From contig NC_092569.1 in assembly GCF_037975245.1 (NCBI RefSeq), positions 25,288,668 to 25,352,667 on the forward strand: a DNA stretch of 64,000 bases. The letters are read 5' to 3'. Position 1 is the first letter of the stretch. The number at the start of each line of letters is the position of its first letter. Positions 46,747-60,587 of the stretch are shown here, in pieces. Origin of the DNA: Apostichopus japonicus. Lineage: Eukaryota > Echinodermata > Holothuroidea > Aspidochirotida > Stichopodidae. The notes below the pieces were generated by a model. The model saw nothing but the letters and a program-made list of their open reading frames with translations, searched no databases and had not been told where the DNA came from. A program made the position numbers and the translations under genes.

Positions 46747-49700
46747 CTGAGAAATGAGAAACACAAAGTTAATATAAACACATAAAACAAACACTTATGA
46801 GTAAACACTGATATGTGTTTATCATTTCCTAACTAAATGTCGGTAAAGCAGAGGAATACAGTTTACAAATTATTGGAGAATAATCGTTGCATTAATCCTA
46901 TTACTTGTTTAGGACTGTTTCAGCCCAATAATATTAATATTTTCTATTATTGTTACCAGTGCCCAATTATATTAATATTAACTAATATTGTCACCACTTT
47001 TTACAAAGTAACATAAATCATTTTGCTACAGTTTGTTATTATAGGTTCAACATTGGCTAAAGGATTACTTAAAATGAATGAACCGTTTAACAATAAATAA
47101 TTCTTAGAAGAAGCTTGCTAATTTTTGCAATATAATTCTGAGGTATTTACTCATTGGAATATATTATGAGAAGGCAACACTCCCATCCCTTTAATTTGCT
47201 TGTACCGTAATATCCTGAATAAGATGTCACAAATAATTCCATCTGGTGAAACTAGTTTGAACTGTAATTTGTTCTTCGGATATATAGGACATTCCAAATT
47301 GTATAGTCTTGTTTATGTATTATATGTTTTACGTGTACATTGATCATTATTGTATTGTTGCATTGTACTTTGGTACAACACAGTATGCAGGGGGTCACGT
47401 TGTATACGAACTGAAGCCAATTTCATGCAGCATTCCACTGTTATTCTAGGTCATCAAAGGGATATTTTGGTCAGTTATGCAGTTTGAGTCTTATCTGTGT
47501 TACAACATACATGAAACTTAAAGGAATATGTTTTGTTATTTAAATCTCGAACAGACGGTACACATGGGTTTACCTAAAAGCAAAACATACAGCACCTAAC
47601 AGGAACGCTTCCATAGGACAACATAAATTACGAAATGCATCGTAGATAAATGATGTTGTTAATTGTTTCTGTTCGTATACTAGTGATAAATGTCAGCTTT
47701 AGGTAATAACATGTAGCCGTGAAAGACATAGAACTAAATATGATCATTTACGTATTTTGAATGCAAAACGAGCTGCAATACACAACTATGGAAACAGAAA
47801 ACTCATCACCAACCTACGGTTCCACTGTAAGTACCGAGACCCGATAGTCGGTAGTTATCACTCTCATCATTGATGCGGAAGAAATCAAACTTGCCGTAGT
47901 ACGAATTATACTCTCTATTCACTAAATCAATTCGGATTTCATATCTCTTTTGGTTTGTCAAATAATAGAGTTTGTCATTTCCAATCCAGAATTCAGTGCT
48001 AAGGTTGCCGAACCCTTCCTTATAGCTGGCCCACAACAGGAAGAAGTCGACACTACCATCTTGTCGACGCTGGAACACCTGACAAAAGAAATTGGGGAAG
48101 ATTAACATGTAACCCGTGATGTCTTTTTGAAGTATTGTCTTTTAATAGTACTTCCTGTTCATATTCGAACATATTAGGTACAACTTATACTTATAGATTT
48201 ACTTTCTAATTCTCATATTTAAGTCGGATACATAGCAATGATCCTTCTATGCGAAGGATTGTAAGTGATTATCATTTCCGTACCGATAAAGTTTCATTGA
48301 ACATGAATACATATTACATGGATTACTTGAGTTGTATTACACTCTTCTGGGTCTACTTATATTTTTACCAGTATTGTACGGCGTACCCTGTGCAGTAAAA
48401 TAACTTAGACTAGGATGGTCAATTGAACACCTTATTAAGTAATTTTGGATTTAATATTAATGCAAAATAGAGTGACCAGCGTTACAAAGCCTTCGGAATC
48501 GTAAGATTTGTGGATCAAACAAAATGGTAACTTACCGTCCATCCTCCTCCGTCTGTCATGTTACAGAAGACATCGAATGCAGACCCGGTCCATCCAGTTG
48601 GTCTTATTTTATAGATACCGCTAGTTCTCGATCCAGCATCGTAAACTTCCGCACAATCTTTAGGCGGTACGTTGCATATTTGGCCATCTCCTATGTAACT
48701 CTCATCACAAAAGCATTGCCTTATATCGTTCCTGATGTCACAAACCGCGTTGGGACTGCAAGCATAGTCTTCCTCCCAGTCGATCTGACCGTTGGTACAA
48801 ACACCCTTTCTTCTGCATCCAGATGTCACGTAAAAACCACCTTCCTGTATACAAATTAAGTGTTATAATAGAAACGTTAGCTACAGTTGGTTACTCCTGC
48901 TTTTGAAGGTTCATAAATAAAAAATGCAACATTTCCCCAACCCGCGTTTGACGAAATCTCTGCGCTTAATGTGTCCGTACCATTCGCCGGTGATACCGTG
49001 AGGATATTAACGGAGTTCGTCAAAGAGAGACGGCAGTTGTCATTCATACAATCGAACGAAGCATGTGAGAGTTGTCGATCACATTATTGTTTTACATTTT
49101 TACATGTTTTAGCTTATGGTTTTGTAAACTTACTGGTATAACTGTTCGATCGTCTGATACATAACATCCACACTGTTCTTGGGGTACACAATCAGATCCA
49201 TTCATCAAGAATCCATGTGGACAGACACATCCGTTGCTTCTAACACAGCTATCTTCCTGGCAATCTCCTGGGGTTTCACATGTTCTCTGGCAGGCGTTTT
49301 CACAGTTTTCAATGATCATGTTGTGTTGACACCATGTTATGACATCTGCGAAAATACAACATTCCGAAAAACTGGTCAGAAAAATTATAACGAAAACGGT
49401 CTGCACGTTGTACTACACTTGCTTGTTAGATTAAAGAATGTACTTATTTGAGTAAAGGCAGGTATATTACCCATCCATTCAAAAAGTAAAAATACACTAT
49501 TTTATGTTAATATTATCAAAATGGAACTCATTTGTAGGGATTTTAATATAAAAACATGTTCAAATCACTGCTGTTGCTAGACACAGTCATAAACTACCAC
49601 CGAATTCATTTTTTAAAATTTATTTAATTGTATTATTGAGTATATGGGCGTTCTAAAGAAGACGAGAAAATATCCAGCAAATTTACAGAAATCAGTATTG

Positions 49701-50196
49701 GATCTTTTAAAAGAAAAATAAGAAATAATTTCAAGTGAAAACATTGAACTCACCAGTTGAGGCAGAATATTTTCCAAGGTGAACTATGCTGTAGTTTCCC
49801 AAATTGTCACTTATGCGAAAATCGTCGTAAGAAATTTCAATTACGGAGCCACTTGCTGTGGTCATCTCAATCATAATTTCATATCTTTTCTGATTCGTCA
49901 AGAAAGATAGTTTCTCATTACCAAGCCAAAATTCCTGATTTAGGAAGCCAAAGCCAGACTTGTAACTGTCCCAATCTCGGTTAAAATCAATGGCCCCGTC
50001 GAAGCGACGCTGTATAATCTATGGGAAGACAAAACGATTTTTATCACTTGTTATTGAGATACAAATGTCAAAGTATAGATTCCTACTTAATATTATTTGC
50101 TTTTCCTATCGCGGTTCCCAGATGTTACCTCAGAGGCGTAGCGACGTCTGCTTTAAATGCGAAACCACATTTGCTGTTACCCTCTCTTCTTCGGTG

Positions 50197-50269
<73 letters not shown>

Positions 50270-53200
50270 ACCACTATAAAAAGTCACAGCAGTTAAAAGA
50301 ATTTCTAACTCCAAGTATACATATTGTCGCAACTTATGTTCACTCGCCCCATCAATAAGAGTAACGACAGCTTTCTCTTCCACCCTGAAGTTCATCTCTA
50401 GTATACACTTCCAACCTTATATGATCACTGAAAAAGTGGACGCATGGTAGTTAATAGACTGGATAATAATGAAGTACATTGTCTACATAGCCCAAAGGTA
50501 TATGTATCAAGCCCACACTAGCTGATATAAAAGGGGTCACCGGGAAAAAAATGCAACAATATACTTTCGGGCTCATAGCTTTCTTAAATGTTGCTTTAAC
50601 CATTAGAAAAACCACACAAGATTGAGTTTAATGATTATAGGAGGACTTCTCAAACTATTAGTACGTAAAATCAAACTTACCGTCCAACCTTTGGAATTGA
50701 CTGGATTGTCGCAGTAAACCTGAAACGGTTCCCAATAACCATCTGGTTTGATCAAGAAGACACCACTAGAGGTATTGGATGTACATCGTGCCTGCATATC
50801 CCAGCAATCTCTTAGGTAATCGGGATGTTGGTAAAAGAAAAACGACGCGTCTGAAAGGTTGATAAAACACAGTGTTTTTATAACGGACTAATTATAGGAC
50901 TGCATGCATTTTGAAGAACTTGTAACACTGTTCGTCTTTCTAAGAATAGTTCTGAAATTTTAGTCAGCGCATTGAGTTATTGAATTTATTACTAGATATA
51001 ATATTAAACTGATTTTCATGTTAGAAGCAGGTAAAACAAAAAAGATAACATAATAATGCCTCAAATATTCCCGGGAATAGATTCACCATTGACAGGTGTG
51101 TATCTACTTTAGAAAATACCAGGCCCTTTTTTGACAGGAAATGGCAATCGACCAACGAAAGCAATGATCAAAGTTTCTACTTTTTACAGGTTCATAACCA
51201 ATATTGCAAGATGCTACATTCAAGTTACCTCAAAACATTTAATATGAAAGTCAAATATACAAGCTGTTTTACATTTGTTTACGTAAAATGTTCGGGCTTT
51301 CGAGATTTTCTTTTTAGATCTCACAGTATCACCTTCCCCCAAAAATAAGCCGTAGAGTAAAGATAATTATGAAATAAATATATTTTTGCTATCTTACCAT
51401 TGTCTATTCCCCTCGTTACATCATGGTTAGAATTAAAGGCGATCTGTCGAAAAGATAAACAAAATAAATACAACGTAAGACGTATACAGAAATAAAGAAA
51501 AAACATGTTAGCAGCGTACTTCGACAATCATAAACGTCCAATACTTGTTAATGGCGAGGTTAATATGCATTTGGCACGGGTTGGAAGGTGTGTGTGTTTG
51601 TATGGAAGGGGGTGGGGGTGGGCGACTTGCAAGGAAACAAGTCTAAAAGTCAATTTAAAAATTCATACTTGGTCTATGGATTATAGCTTCGGCTCATAAA
51701 TTCACACAGGAACAAAAGTTGAAAAATATCAAGAAGGCGAAAGAAATTCAAAGTTAAAGCGGATTTCGGCATTGCTTTTAACAAATGCTACAAACGCCAT
51801 TAATTTCAGTCATAATGTAATTTATCTAACGAAAATAAGATTAATTGCTAATTAAAAGATTGCTATATGTACTTTACATTTCCCCGATTATTTTAAATTC
51901 TGAATATAACTCATTAGCTTCGTGTCGAGCGTTTGTTCTCTGTCACTGGATTTGATTACGTACCTTGCCAACCCCAACCCTTTGTCTATTCTACTCACTG
52001 TAAATCAACAAAAGTATCTAATTGCAGTTAAAAAATTATGGTTAAGACAGACGGATATCGACTGGCTTCGAGTAAATATTATATTCATATCTTTACTGCC
52101 TGTCGTCTTTTAACTTATGACGAATCGTTTATTATGATGTATATTGCCATTATAAACACGCACGTATTTTCCTGTTTGAGACGGGTTACAAAAGTGAGCT
52201 TTAGCATCCTTTTATTATCTTTTGTTTCAATGTTTACATACAGTACAAAAACACGGAATTGTTTGCTCCGCGTTATGAAAACATTTAAAAAGACATTTAA
52301 AGAACAAATGCAGTAATATGGAATATAAAGAGCGAGGTATCTTGTTATCGTATCTAGAATATAGTAAACTAAAACAAACATGTATACTTCAGCTTAAAGG
52401 TTTTCGTAAGTATTGTTAGGGTTGTACGAACCGTTTTGAACACATCTGAAACTAGTTCTGATAAGACTTATAAAAGGTTTGACGGCCTTTCGCTATGAAA
52501 AACATTAAAGCGACATTGAAATTGTTCCAAGTAATATTAATTAAGAAGAGCGAGATAACTTGTTGTTGTACCTTGAATGAAGTAAATTACAAACAAATTG
52601 ACTTTAGCGTTAACTTTTTCTAAGTATTGTTAGGGTTGTACGAACCGTTTTGGACACATGTGAAACTGACTCTTTAAAATGTTAGCAATTATTTAGACTA
52701 CATGTTATTGATTCCTGATAATCAAGAAGAATCTATGTTTAATTCATAATTTTAAATATAATGTTGTTAGAAATGTAAAGAATAAAAGGTCGTCTCACTG
52801 ATATTAAAACTACACATCGCATTTAACTTAATTGTTATCTGTGATTTGCTATATTATTAACAATTGTCAGTTTGGTCATCACTTATATGTTACATGGTAT
52901 TAGAGATAGTCGACAATATAATTTTAGCAGAATATTTTAAAATAAAATTTAAAATAAATATTATCATTATGAATTAAATTTGGTAAATTCCTTTCTGGTC
53001 AGTATGCCGCAGCGTTATTTTGCTTCCATCAGCCAGCTATATTTTAAATTGAAGCTATGATAAATATTTTTAAAGTTAAACATTTATTGTTATGGACAAT
53101 GTTGTTGGTGATATAAATATTAGCTTGCTTTGTCTTTACAAGGTTTGACAATCAAACTGAAGCCGGAACTGGGTCGGAAAAATCCTACAAAGTACGAGCT

Positions 53201-56200
53201 GTCCGAACTGATGTATCAGGAAAAAAAGATTTCTATATAAATGTTTGAGACTGCAATAAGAATTAGAAGTACATAAATGAGTATAGAATGAAATGTATAT
53301 GTTCAATTGGAACAAAATTTGTCTCAAATCTGATACAAATTTCTGTGTTTGAGCCTATAATAAAAAAAATGGTGGATATTTGGTTCATTGACATATTCAA
53401 TCAAGCAACAGTTGAAAAGCATATGAAAGATTGTTACATTTAGTTATTTCTTCTTTGTAATTGATCGTTTCGGTTGACTGTCAAGTAAATTAAAAACCAC
53501 TCATTTATGAGTGTATTCAAATAAATACTCACCTTTGAAAAAAATTTCAATTACTACATCATTTATGGACCATTTTACAAAGCATGAACTTCACGAGGTT
53601 TTGTTTGAAATAAAATCATATCCGTGTACGGCTTTTATTCAACAGCAACTTTAAAACCATTCAATAGTATGTTGCAAATAAACAGTTCTTGTACGGTTCT
53701 TGTATACTAGTAGGTAGCTCTCTGGTTAGCGAAGACATGATTGCTTTTCGATTATCACAGAAAATAATGTTAAAGTCAATAATTTGTGTATTATTTACAA
53801 GTCATCACCCAACGTATGAGAAAGTTGATACAATAAAGTTTCTAACGAATTCGACTTCATTTAGCAAAAGGAAATATTTGCAAATCAAAGCACAAAAAAG
53901 CAACTCATATCACTTCATTAAAAAATAAGTAATAATCTCGTTGCAATGTTTAAACTGATCTATACCTTTACCTACAAAACGGATATTTTAATTAAATAGA
54001 TTACCGATTTTGACTTTGCGAAGAGTGTTTGATTAGTGAAGTGTGATACTAATATATAAAAGTTAAAAGAAATTTTTAAAAGCAATTTAGGAAATTAAGT
54101 AGTGGCAATTTACCAACAGGAAGAATCTATATGGGACATTTGGTTATTCTGGGAAAGTATCATAATATATAGTGTTACTTTCATATAATATTATGTTATA
54201 AAAAAATATATGTGATGTTAAATAAGTATATTATTATGCCACGAGTATTATGTTAATATTCTGCTATGCTAAGATCTAACGCAAGTTAATACTTTGTCGC
54301 TACACTACTGCACGCATGCATTAAATGCAACAATGAATCATTATGCACTAAATGTTAGCGGGTATTATAGTTAAGAAATGTCAAACAATTTATAAAGATA
54401 TCTTAGTAACTGGAGATTATGAGGAATCAATGTATTTTATTTTATTTCAATTGTTAGCGTTTATAGCACTAATTGTAACAATTCTTAAATTTTCCAAAAA
54501 CCTATACTTAGGCTCATTTTAACAACTATAATAACAATAGAAAGTATTTCATATGTGAAAGTATTTTATATGACGACACTATCACATCGGGTTGGTATAT
54601 GTGAAGATAAAAAAGTCACAAACTCTTGCTTTTGAATCTTTCTGGTAAGATAAGTAATATATGGCAAGGAGTGGAGCGGGAAATCTTCAAAATTGTATTA
54701 AACTTATCGTTCAACACGATAATTGGCAGGTACGGTAATGATTTTAAATTGAAGATTCTTTAATAAATTAAAGATTTCAACCTATGCCGGTGTTCAAACT
54801 TGCATACAGCAATGTAACAGTACATTATGTTTTACAATGCATTTCAGTACTTGAATCTGTTCTATATCTATGAGAAGCACAAAATACTTATATTTATTAC
54901 ACGTAAAACATAGTTATAGGAAATTACCAATCGTGAATATATATTAGGCGACTATTTGATATATTACTGGTAAGGATACTCAAGTATATATAATAGGGTG
55001 AGAGTAAAATAAAGATATTTAGAAAGTTGGATGAAAACCTTCAAGGTGTACTTTTATATATCTGTGAAACGTCGAACAGAGGATATAACAAAATATGAAT
55101 ATATATCAAACTATCAGAAATATTACTGGGAAAGACACTCAAGTATATAGAGAAATAGAGTGGGTGTAAAATAAAGATCTTTAGAAAGTTGTATGTAAAC
55201 CTACAAGGTGTAATACTATGTCTGTAAAACGTCGAACAGAGGATATATATATATAAAAAATGATTCTATGGATTGCATCACTAGATTTGAAACTTACTAG
55301 TTTTTAGAGTACAAGTCATCTTTCAAACTGCCATTTTGATGCCAATTCAATGCCAACTAGATTAATCCTACAGATTACATTTTCATTAAGTTAGCTTAAG
55401 ATTATGTGGTTATATACAAATTGAATTAAGATGACTTTCATTGAAGAAACTTCTAATTTAAAGTACTCTGCTTTGTAAGAGGAACATGTTGATGGCAAAA
55501 AAGCTTATATAGATTGCCTATTTCTAGTTCCGAGAACCTGGTGTCAATTCGGGTTTTTCGAGATTTTAAAGAAAATTGCTTTATTTATTACATCACAAAG
55601 TTAACCAAGATAACGGTGTCTGTACTGATCAATATTTGGCTAACATAATATCACGTTTCTTGTATTGACACATAACAGGAGATGAAACTGTTAGTATTAT
55701 CTAAATCAGATGCAACTTGGTAAAAGTTCCGTGGTAAATTTCCTCTGACTGTGATTGTGCATAAAACATATTCAGAATCGTGTAAAAGAAACATTTTAAG
55801 CGAACCTAAATAAATTTGGAAGGCACGTAAAACGAAGGTTAATTGATAAAATGCGTGTGGTGTAGTCACACTAGAAGAATGAAACGTATGGCTGGTTCGT
55901 AGGCGAACATATGTTTTTATTTTTAGTAGTGGTAAATCATGGTATTCATTGAAAAGGATAATGCTTGTACACGATTTCTTACAGCTGAAATGTAAAAGGA
56001 AATTTTAATGGTTGGAGTAGCTGATTTTTGTTCTGCTACAGGTAGTGGAATGGGAGTTATCACGAAATTTGTTAATGTTGATGTTTCATGTATATTATTC
56101 TGAGATCTTGCAATAATATTGAAATATTAAAATACAGTTGTCATGACATATGGACACAATCAGCAGTTTAAGATGCTGGTATATGTACTTAAAAAAAAAA

Positions 56201-56428
56201 AAATCAAAAAAGAACATGTCGTTTAGTCAGTCAGCAAGTCGGTCAATGAAAATAAAAAAGTGAAAGAAAAAAGAAAAGTGAAATAATTTAAGTTTTTTAC
56301 GCTTTACAATGCAGAAGAAAGCATTACACTTGTAAGAGAAAGAAATCAGTACTTACCACATCTTGAAAACACCAGAAACATGGGATCCAAATGAAAAAAG
56401 AAAATGGCTTCACCTGAAACATTTTCAT
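46484..56428 (-). CDS. Secreted FReD-TIL-EGF-FReD protein
   Basis: Eight exons: 56428-56357, 51443-51398, 50850-50681, 50018-49754, 49345-49134, 48844-48536, 48078-47814, 46746-46484. All junctions have GT/AG and compatible phases (0, 1, 0, 1, 0, 0, 1). The sum is 1,602 bp, giving 533 residues and a stop. Domains: signal peptide (about 1-22), linker, first two exons of a fibrinogen-related domain (about 40-184), TIL-type Cys-rich domain (about 185-255), EGF-like region (about 270-307), then a complete C-terminal FReD (about 310-533). FReD proteins such as ficolins and invertebrate FREPs bind carbohydrate or acetyl groups on microbes; a recognition or matrix role is inference. It could alternatively be two genes, but the frame and phases favour one. 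Confidence 0.8.
47814..48078 (-). CDS. FReD gene exon 7, middle of second FReD
   Basis: 265 bp, acceptor TTTTGTCAG, donor GTAG|GTTGGTG, phase 0 to 1. Encodes VFQRRQDGSVDFFLLWASYK, EGFGNLSTEFWIGNDKLYYL, RYEIRIDLVN and LGTYSGTVG. Confidence 0.9.
48536..48844 (-). CDS. FReD gene exon 6, EGF-like region and start of second FReD
   Basis: Acceptor TATACAG, donor ACG|GTAAGTTAC. Starts EGGFYVTSGCRRKGVCTNGQ, continues through CSPNAVCDIRNDIRQCFCDE (EGF-like Cys pattern), then KDCAEVYDAGSRTSGIYKIR and FDVFCNMTDGGGWT, the canonical FReD opening. Confidence 0.85.
49134..49345 (-). CDS. FReD gene exon 5, TIL-type domain
   Basis: Acceptor TTTTCGCAG, donor CCA|GTAAGTTTA. Encodes DVITWCQHNMIIENCENACQ, RTCETPGDC, SNGCVCPHGFLMNGSDC and VPQEQCGCY. 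About ten Cys spaced as in trypsin-inhibitor-like (TIL) modules of VWF, zonadhesin and protease-inhibitor proteins. Confidence 0.8.
49754..50018 (-). CDS. FReD gene exon 4, middle of the first FReD
   Basis: 265 bp, the same length as exon 7. Encodes IIQRRFDGAIDFNRDWDSYK, GFGFLNQEFWLGNEKL and YEIMIEM, ending ASTG in phase 1. In other FReD genes a third exon with DND and the KCH...NLNG motif follows at this phase-1 junction; here the TIL exon follows instead. Confidence 0.85.
50201..50268. repeat. (AT)n microsatellite in FReD gene intron 3
   Basis: Pure TA run. Confidence 0.95.
50681..50850 (-). CDS. FReD gene exon 3, start of the first FReD
   Basis: Acceptor CTTTCAG, donor ACG|GTAAGTTTG. Encodes ASFFFYQHPDYLRDCWDMQA, then SGVFLIKPDGYWEPFQVYCD and KGWT. 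It shows the FReD N-terminal pattern (DC, G.Y.I.P, F.VYCD, GWT). Confidence 0.85.
51398..51443 (-). CDS. FReD gene exon 2, 46-bp linker
   Basis: Acceptor TTTTCGACAG, coding IAFNSNHDVTRGIDN, donor AATG|GTAAGAT. It ends in phase 1, matching exon 3. Confidence 0.65.
52270..52690 (+). repeat. Two-copy tandem duplication, about 220-bp period
   Basis: Both copies contain AGAGCGAG, then TAAGTATTGTTAGGGTTGTA and CGAACCGTTTTG; first copy ends near 52,480 and the second near 52,680. Confidence 0.8.
54937..55250 (+). repeat. Two-copy tandem duplication, about 160-bp period
   Basis: Both copies contain ACTCAAGTATATA, AAATAAAGATMTTTAGAAAG and AACGTCGAACAGAGGATATA. Confidence 0.85.
56357..56428 (-). CDS. 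FReD gene exon 1, signal peptide
   Basis: ATG at 56428 (a second ATG two codons later), then a hydrophobic run FSFFIWIPCFWCF, ending QDV at donor GTG|GTAAGTACTG. Phase 0 into the 46-bp exon 2. A secretory signal fits the extracellular domains downstream. Confidence 0.7.
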
Positions 56429-58846
56429 TTTGAATGTAAGATATCTATAGACAACCGCTCTCTTCTATCTTCAGACACATTGTGATCACAGTTCACGTTA
56501 TTTAATGACTGATTGTGACATTTTGTCCGCCATCACGGAAACAGTATTGGTACGGAGTTGCAGTTCTACCATATCTTTATGGACACATAAATATATAATA
56601 TGTGTACACTATATGTCATTCGGATTCTCTGAGATGTGATCAGACCCATATCAAGTACCGTAAAAAAAAGCAGTAATAAATAGAAGAAAGCCAAATAATA
56701 TTACCATAAAGTCTAAGGCCATAAAATGATGACGAAATTGTACCTGGCATGTGTATGGTCGCTCAGTAAAACCATAACCAAAATTCAAAACTAGTATTTA
56801 TGGTATCGTTTGATAAACATGTATCTATGCCAATTCACACGTAAACGTAACGGTCTCAACTATCGGCGCCTTTATAGTACCGTATTCTGTAACACTTCAC
56901 AATGGAACTATTACGCGCCCTTATAGTACATTTTGGCTCACTTCACGTGAACTTCTCGTGCAAGTCAAGTTGCTTTGAGAAGTGTGATAGTCGTGAATAA
57001 TATTATAAGACTGTGCAAGAGGCTGGTTTCCATTTACGATTCGACTAAAAGAGGCAACCCAGGATAATCGGAGGGATTTTAATATTGTCTCAATCGATGG
57101 GTCACGGCTTACTACATCGTTTCATGTACTTGAGGTTTCAACACCTTACACTATACATTCCCACCAGTTAATACAAAATGGTTACTGTCCCAGGGGTCAA
57201 AGGTGATCTTTGCTCCACTTACCAGTTATGATATTCTACCTTGCGATGTAATATCGGCTCTTCATGTTATGGTACTGAACTGATTTATTCTTTAATTGTA
57301 GATTAGGAACGGAGGACAAAGTAGTTATCTCACAATCATAAAACCCGCGAAAATAATTATAATATATTTTGTGCTCACTGAAATTGATAGGCAATGTTTA
57401 TTGCATATTTTTCTACGCAATTTTACCACATTTTGGTGTTTTTATTTTCTGTGGTTACATCGATTCAAACAATATAATTTATGTAACACTTCTTCAAGAG
57501 AATCATATAGTGCAGCATAATGTGCGTGTTATCGTGTTATTGTTTATGTCTAGTACGCTCTTCATAATCGTGTTGCACAATAATTAATTTACTATACTTG
57601 AAAGAACATTTCTCTAATTAGATTCATGCCTTTGAGATTAAATCGTCACCATAATAAAGAACGAAAGACTTTTTCCCGAAGTTCAGACTGATATGCAAAT
57701 ATAAACAATTAACTTTTAAAAATGGATAAAAGAAATAATATGAAATGACATCTTAATGGTCTACAATGTTTGTCAAATTGACAAATAAATGTGGCTTTAT
57801 TATAATAATAATTTGTTTCTTTTTTTTTACATATTTTACAGACTACTTAATAATAATAATATGAGCTAAAGATTTAATAGCCTATGGGATGTATTGATAT
57901 GTTATGAAACAAGCACTAACTCCTCGTAAAGACTTTGTAAAACACTATTCAAACACATTACAGAGTGTCAAAGGTAGTGATCGGAAATTTCTAACTATAC
58001 TGTAAAACATACGAAGAAATTTACACCAATTTTGGCAACAAAATGACCTCACGGTCGGGGCATATCAAACTTTGCGGTGGGAACTTATTTGACAATGAGC
58101 TCGTTAAATGTCACGGACGTTAACCAATGAGAAGCGTTAACTTGTTAACGTCACATGCAAATGCATTTAAATCGTCGCCACGCCAAGACACTGCAAGCTT
58201 GGTCAATATTTATCAACCGATTTTGTAAAGTAAGCTAATCATTTGACGTTATTCATAAGAATGGAATAACGGACATGCTTTGTAAATCAGGCAGTTGATA
58301 TGTAACACAAAATCTACCACAGTGACACTCGTTTTGGAGCACAAAAGAGGCCACGGTCTACCCTCGTAGTTGTATCGTAGTATCGCTCGTATATGCTAGC
58401 CTAGGCACATGCTTATTAATATACGAGTATATCAGTAAAAACTGTCAGATGGGTTAGATTATAATATCTCATTTAATGAAATGTAACACCCATAGTCAAC
58501 TCATAGTTCCCTGTTTTATAAGCCTAGGAAATTTTCACTGCACTATATTTGTAGTATTATGAATAATCCCTTGATTGTGCTCTGATTGTTGGGTTTTGAT
58601 AGCAGCAAATAGTTCAGTAGTTGCGATATTGGCGCGCACGTATACGATGCTGTGTGACAATAGTTCATGTTCGTAGCACCCAAGCCGAAAAGGTGTGAGC
58701 TTATATTTGCTCTTAACGTGTAGCATATTATGCATTTATATGCCAGGGTGTTATAACACACTAACACGTGTTATGTATTGGGAGCATGCGAGAGCTAGAT
58801 ATGTTAAAGATACAATACAGTAAATCGTAGTGGTATCATATATATA

Positions 58847-58975
58847 TATTTTTTTATTTTTTATTTTTTTTATTTTTACATAATATAAAATATTTTTATG
58901 TTTTTTATATTTTTTTATATTTTTATATTTTTTATATTTTTTTATATTTTTATAGTTTTATATTTTTTTTAACAC
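58847..58975. repeat. T-rich (TTTTTTATA)n low-complexity tract
   Basis: Irregular repeats of TTTTTATATTTTT between TATATATATA and AACACAGGCC. Confidence 0.9.
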
Positions 58976-59691
58976 AGGCCGCAATAAAATGTGCCTCTAG
59001 CATAACACGTGTTATCATGTTATAACACAGTTGCATATAAATGCGCAATATATTCAAGTCGAAAACGCTATTATAAGCAACTGCACAATTCGGTTCGGGT
59101 GCACGTATATACAAGAACATAGGTCTCGGCTAGTATTTTAACAGGATATAGGGAAACGACTGGCTGTGTTTTACGTGCGCAAGGTTAGATCACAAGTACC
59201 CGCCCACTTCATTGCTTAGTTAGGCAAAGTGCCAGCCAGATGATGCGAACATTACAAAACAACTTAAGAAGTAATTTTAATGTTCTTTCAATTTTATAGG
59301 CCAAGAAAGAATAAACATGGGCTTTTGAAAAAGGTAGGATCAGGCTCATTTTTTTCTAGGCAAGTATAATAGGCTGCAATCCGGCTAATTAAATAACTAA
59401 TAATTAAGTTAGGCACGATAAAAGGGGATCATTCAATATTTAAATTACCAAAAATAAATGCTTAAAATGCTTATAACAGACATTGGTAACATTGTAACAT
59501 AACATTTTAACTCTATGAAACATATTGAAAAGAAAATTAAAATGATACTGAACATAATAGCCTAAGAGGTTCCTACCACAGCCGGGTTAGTTTTGTTAGT
59601 TAATCGGAAGCCTAGCCTATGTTATATATTTTGTAACAAGGTATAGCACTCATCACGGAAAGCCCAGAAAAATCAACTTTTTAAAACTTAC

Positions 59692-59862
59692 TATGTAACT
59701 GTGCCTCCCTTTTGATTCCAGTGCCACATCAGGCAGCTGGATCATGTGTAGCCGATTTGGCGTGTATTTGTGTGTCACCATGAGCCTCATGAACATTTTA
59801 CGACGGCAGACCATCTTTAGATATTGCTTAGTATTAGTTTCACATATATCAAGATTGTTCAT
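59692..59862 (-). CDS. Weak candidate 57-codon exon
   Basis: ATG at 59862 (MNNLDICETNTKQYLKM), open to a consensus donor ATA|GTAAGTTTT and including FMRLMVTHKYTPNRLHMIQL. No family recognised and no partner exon found; it may be chance or a transposon fragment. Confidence 0.2.
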
Positions 59863-60152
59863 ATGATGGTGTTACGTTAACAGAACGTTTACATCTGTTA
59901 GTATTATTGAATGCTATCATTTAAAGGCTACAGTTCTTCATTTTAATTTATGTGGGACAATGGCCATCCGGGAGGTATAATATTGTTATATAGGATACGT
60001 TCAGCCACTGTATGGTAACATTGTATATGAAAAAACTTGCATTCCAATCTATAAATGTAATGTTCATAAGGAAACCTGGTGAAGCGTTTACACACAGATA
60101 TGGGTGAAAAAATGTAAAAATTGTAAGGCTATGAAATAGTTATTCGCAGTTA

Positions 60153-60275
<123 letters not shown>

Positions 60276-60276
60276 C

Positions 60277-60436
60277 CATCCATCCACCAATCCACCCATC
60301 CATCCATCCACCCATCCACCCATTTACCCATCCATCTATCCATCCATCCTTCCATCCACCCACCCCCCACCATCCATCCATCCATCCATCGATCCAACCA
60401 CCCACCCACCCACCCATCCATCCATCCATCCATCTA
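60277..60436. repeat. (CCAT/CCAC)n tetranucleotide repeat
   Basis: CATC and CACC units, about 40 in all; minus-strand ORFs through it (Met-Asp-Gly-Trp repeats) are artefacts. Confidence 0.95.
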
Positions 60437-60587
60437 TAAAGCTTGTCCAATTAATCGAAATGGGCGTATTGATTTTATGGCAATAGCCAATCACATGACT
60501 CTCTGACTATAATATATTCAAGTTTGCTTTATCTATGTTCGTCACTTGATATTTGGGTTTCGTACATGCTTTGTCGTGTTACTGTAC

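Larger units (their letters stand above)
51444..56356 (-). other. FReD gene intron 1 (4.9 kb)
   Basis: AT-rich with no conserved coding block I can support. It contains two local tandem duplications, listed separately. Confidence 0.6.
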
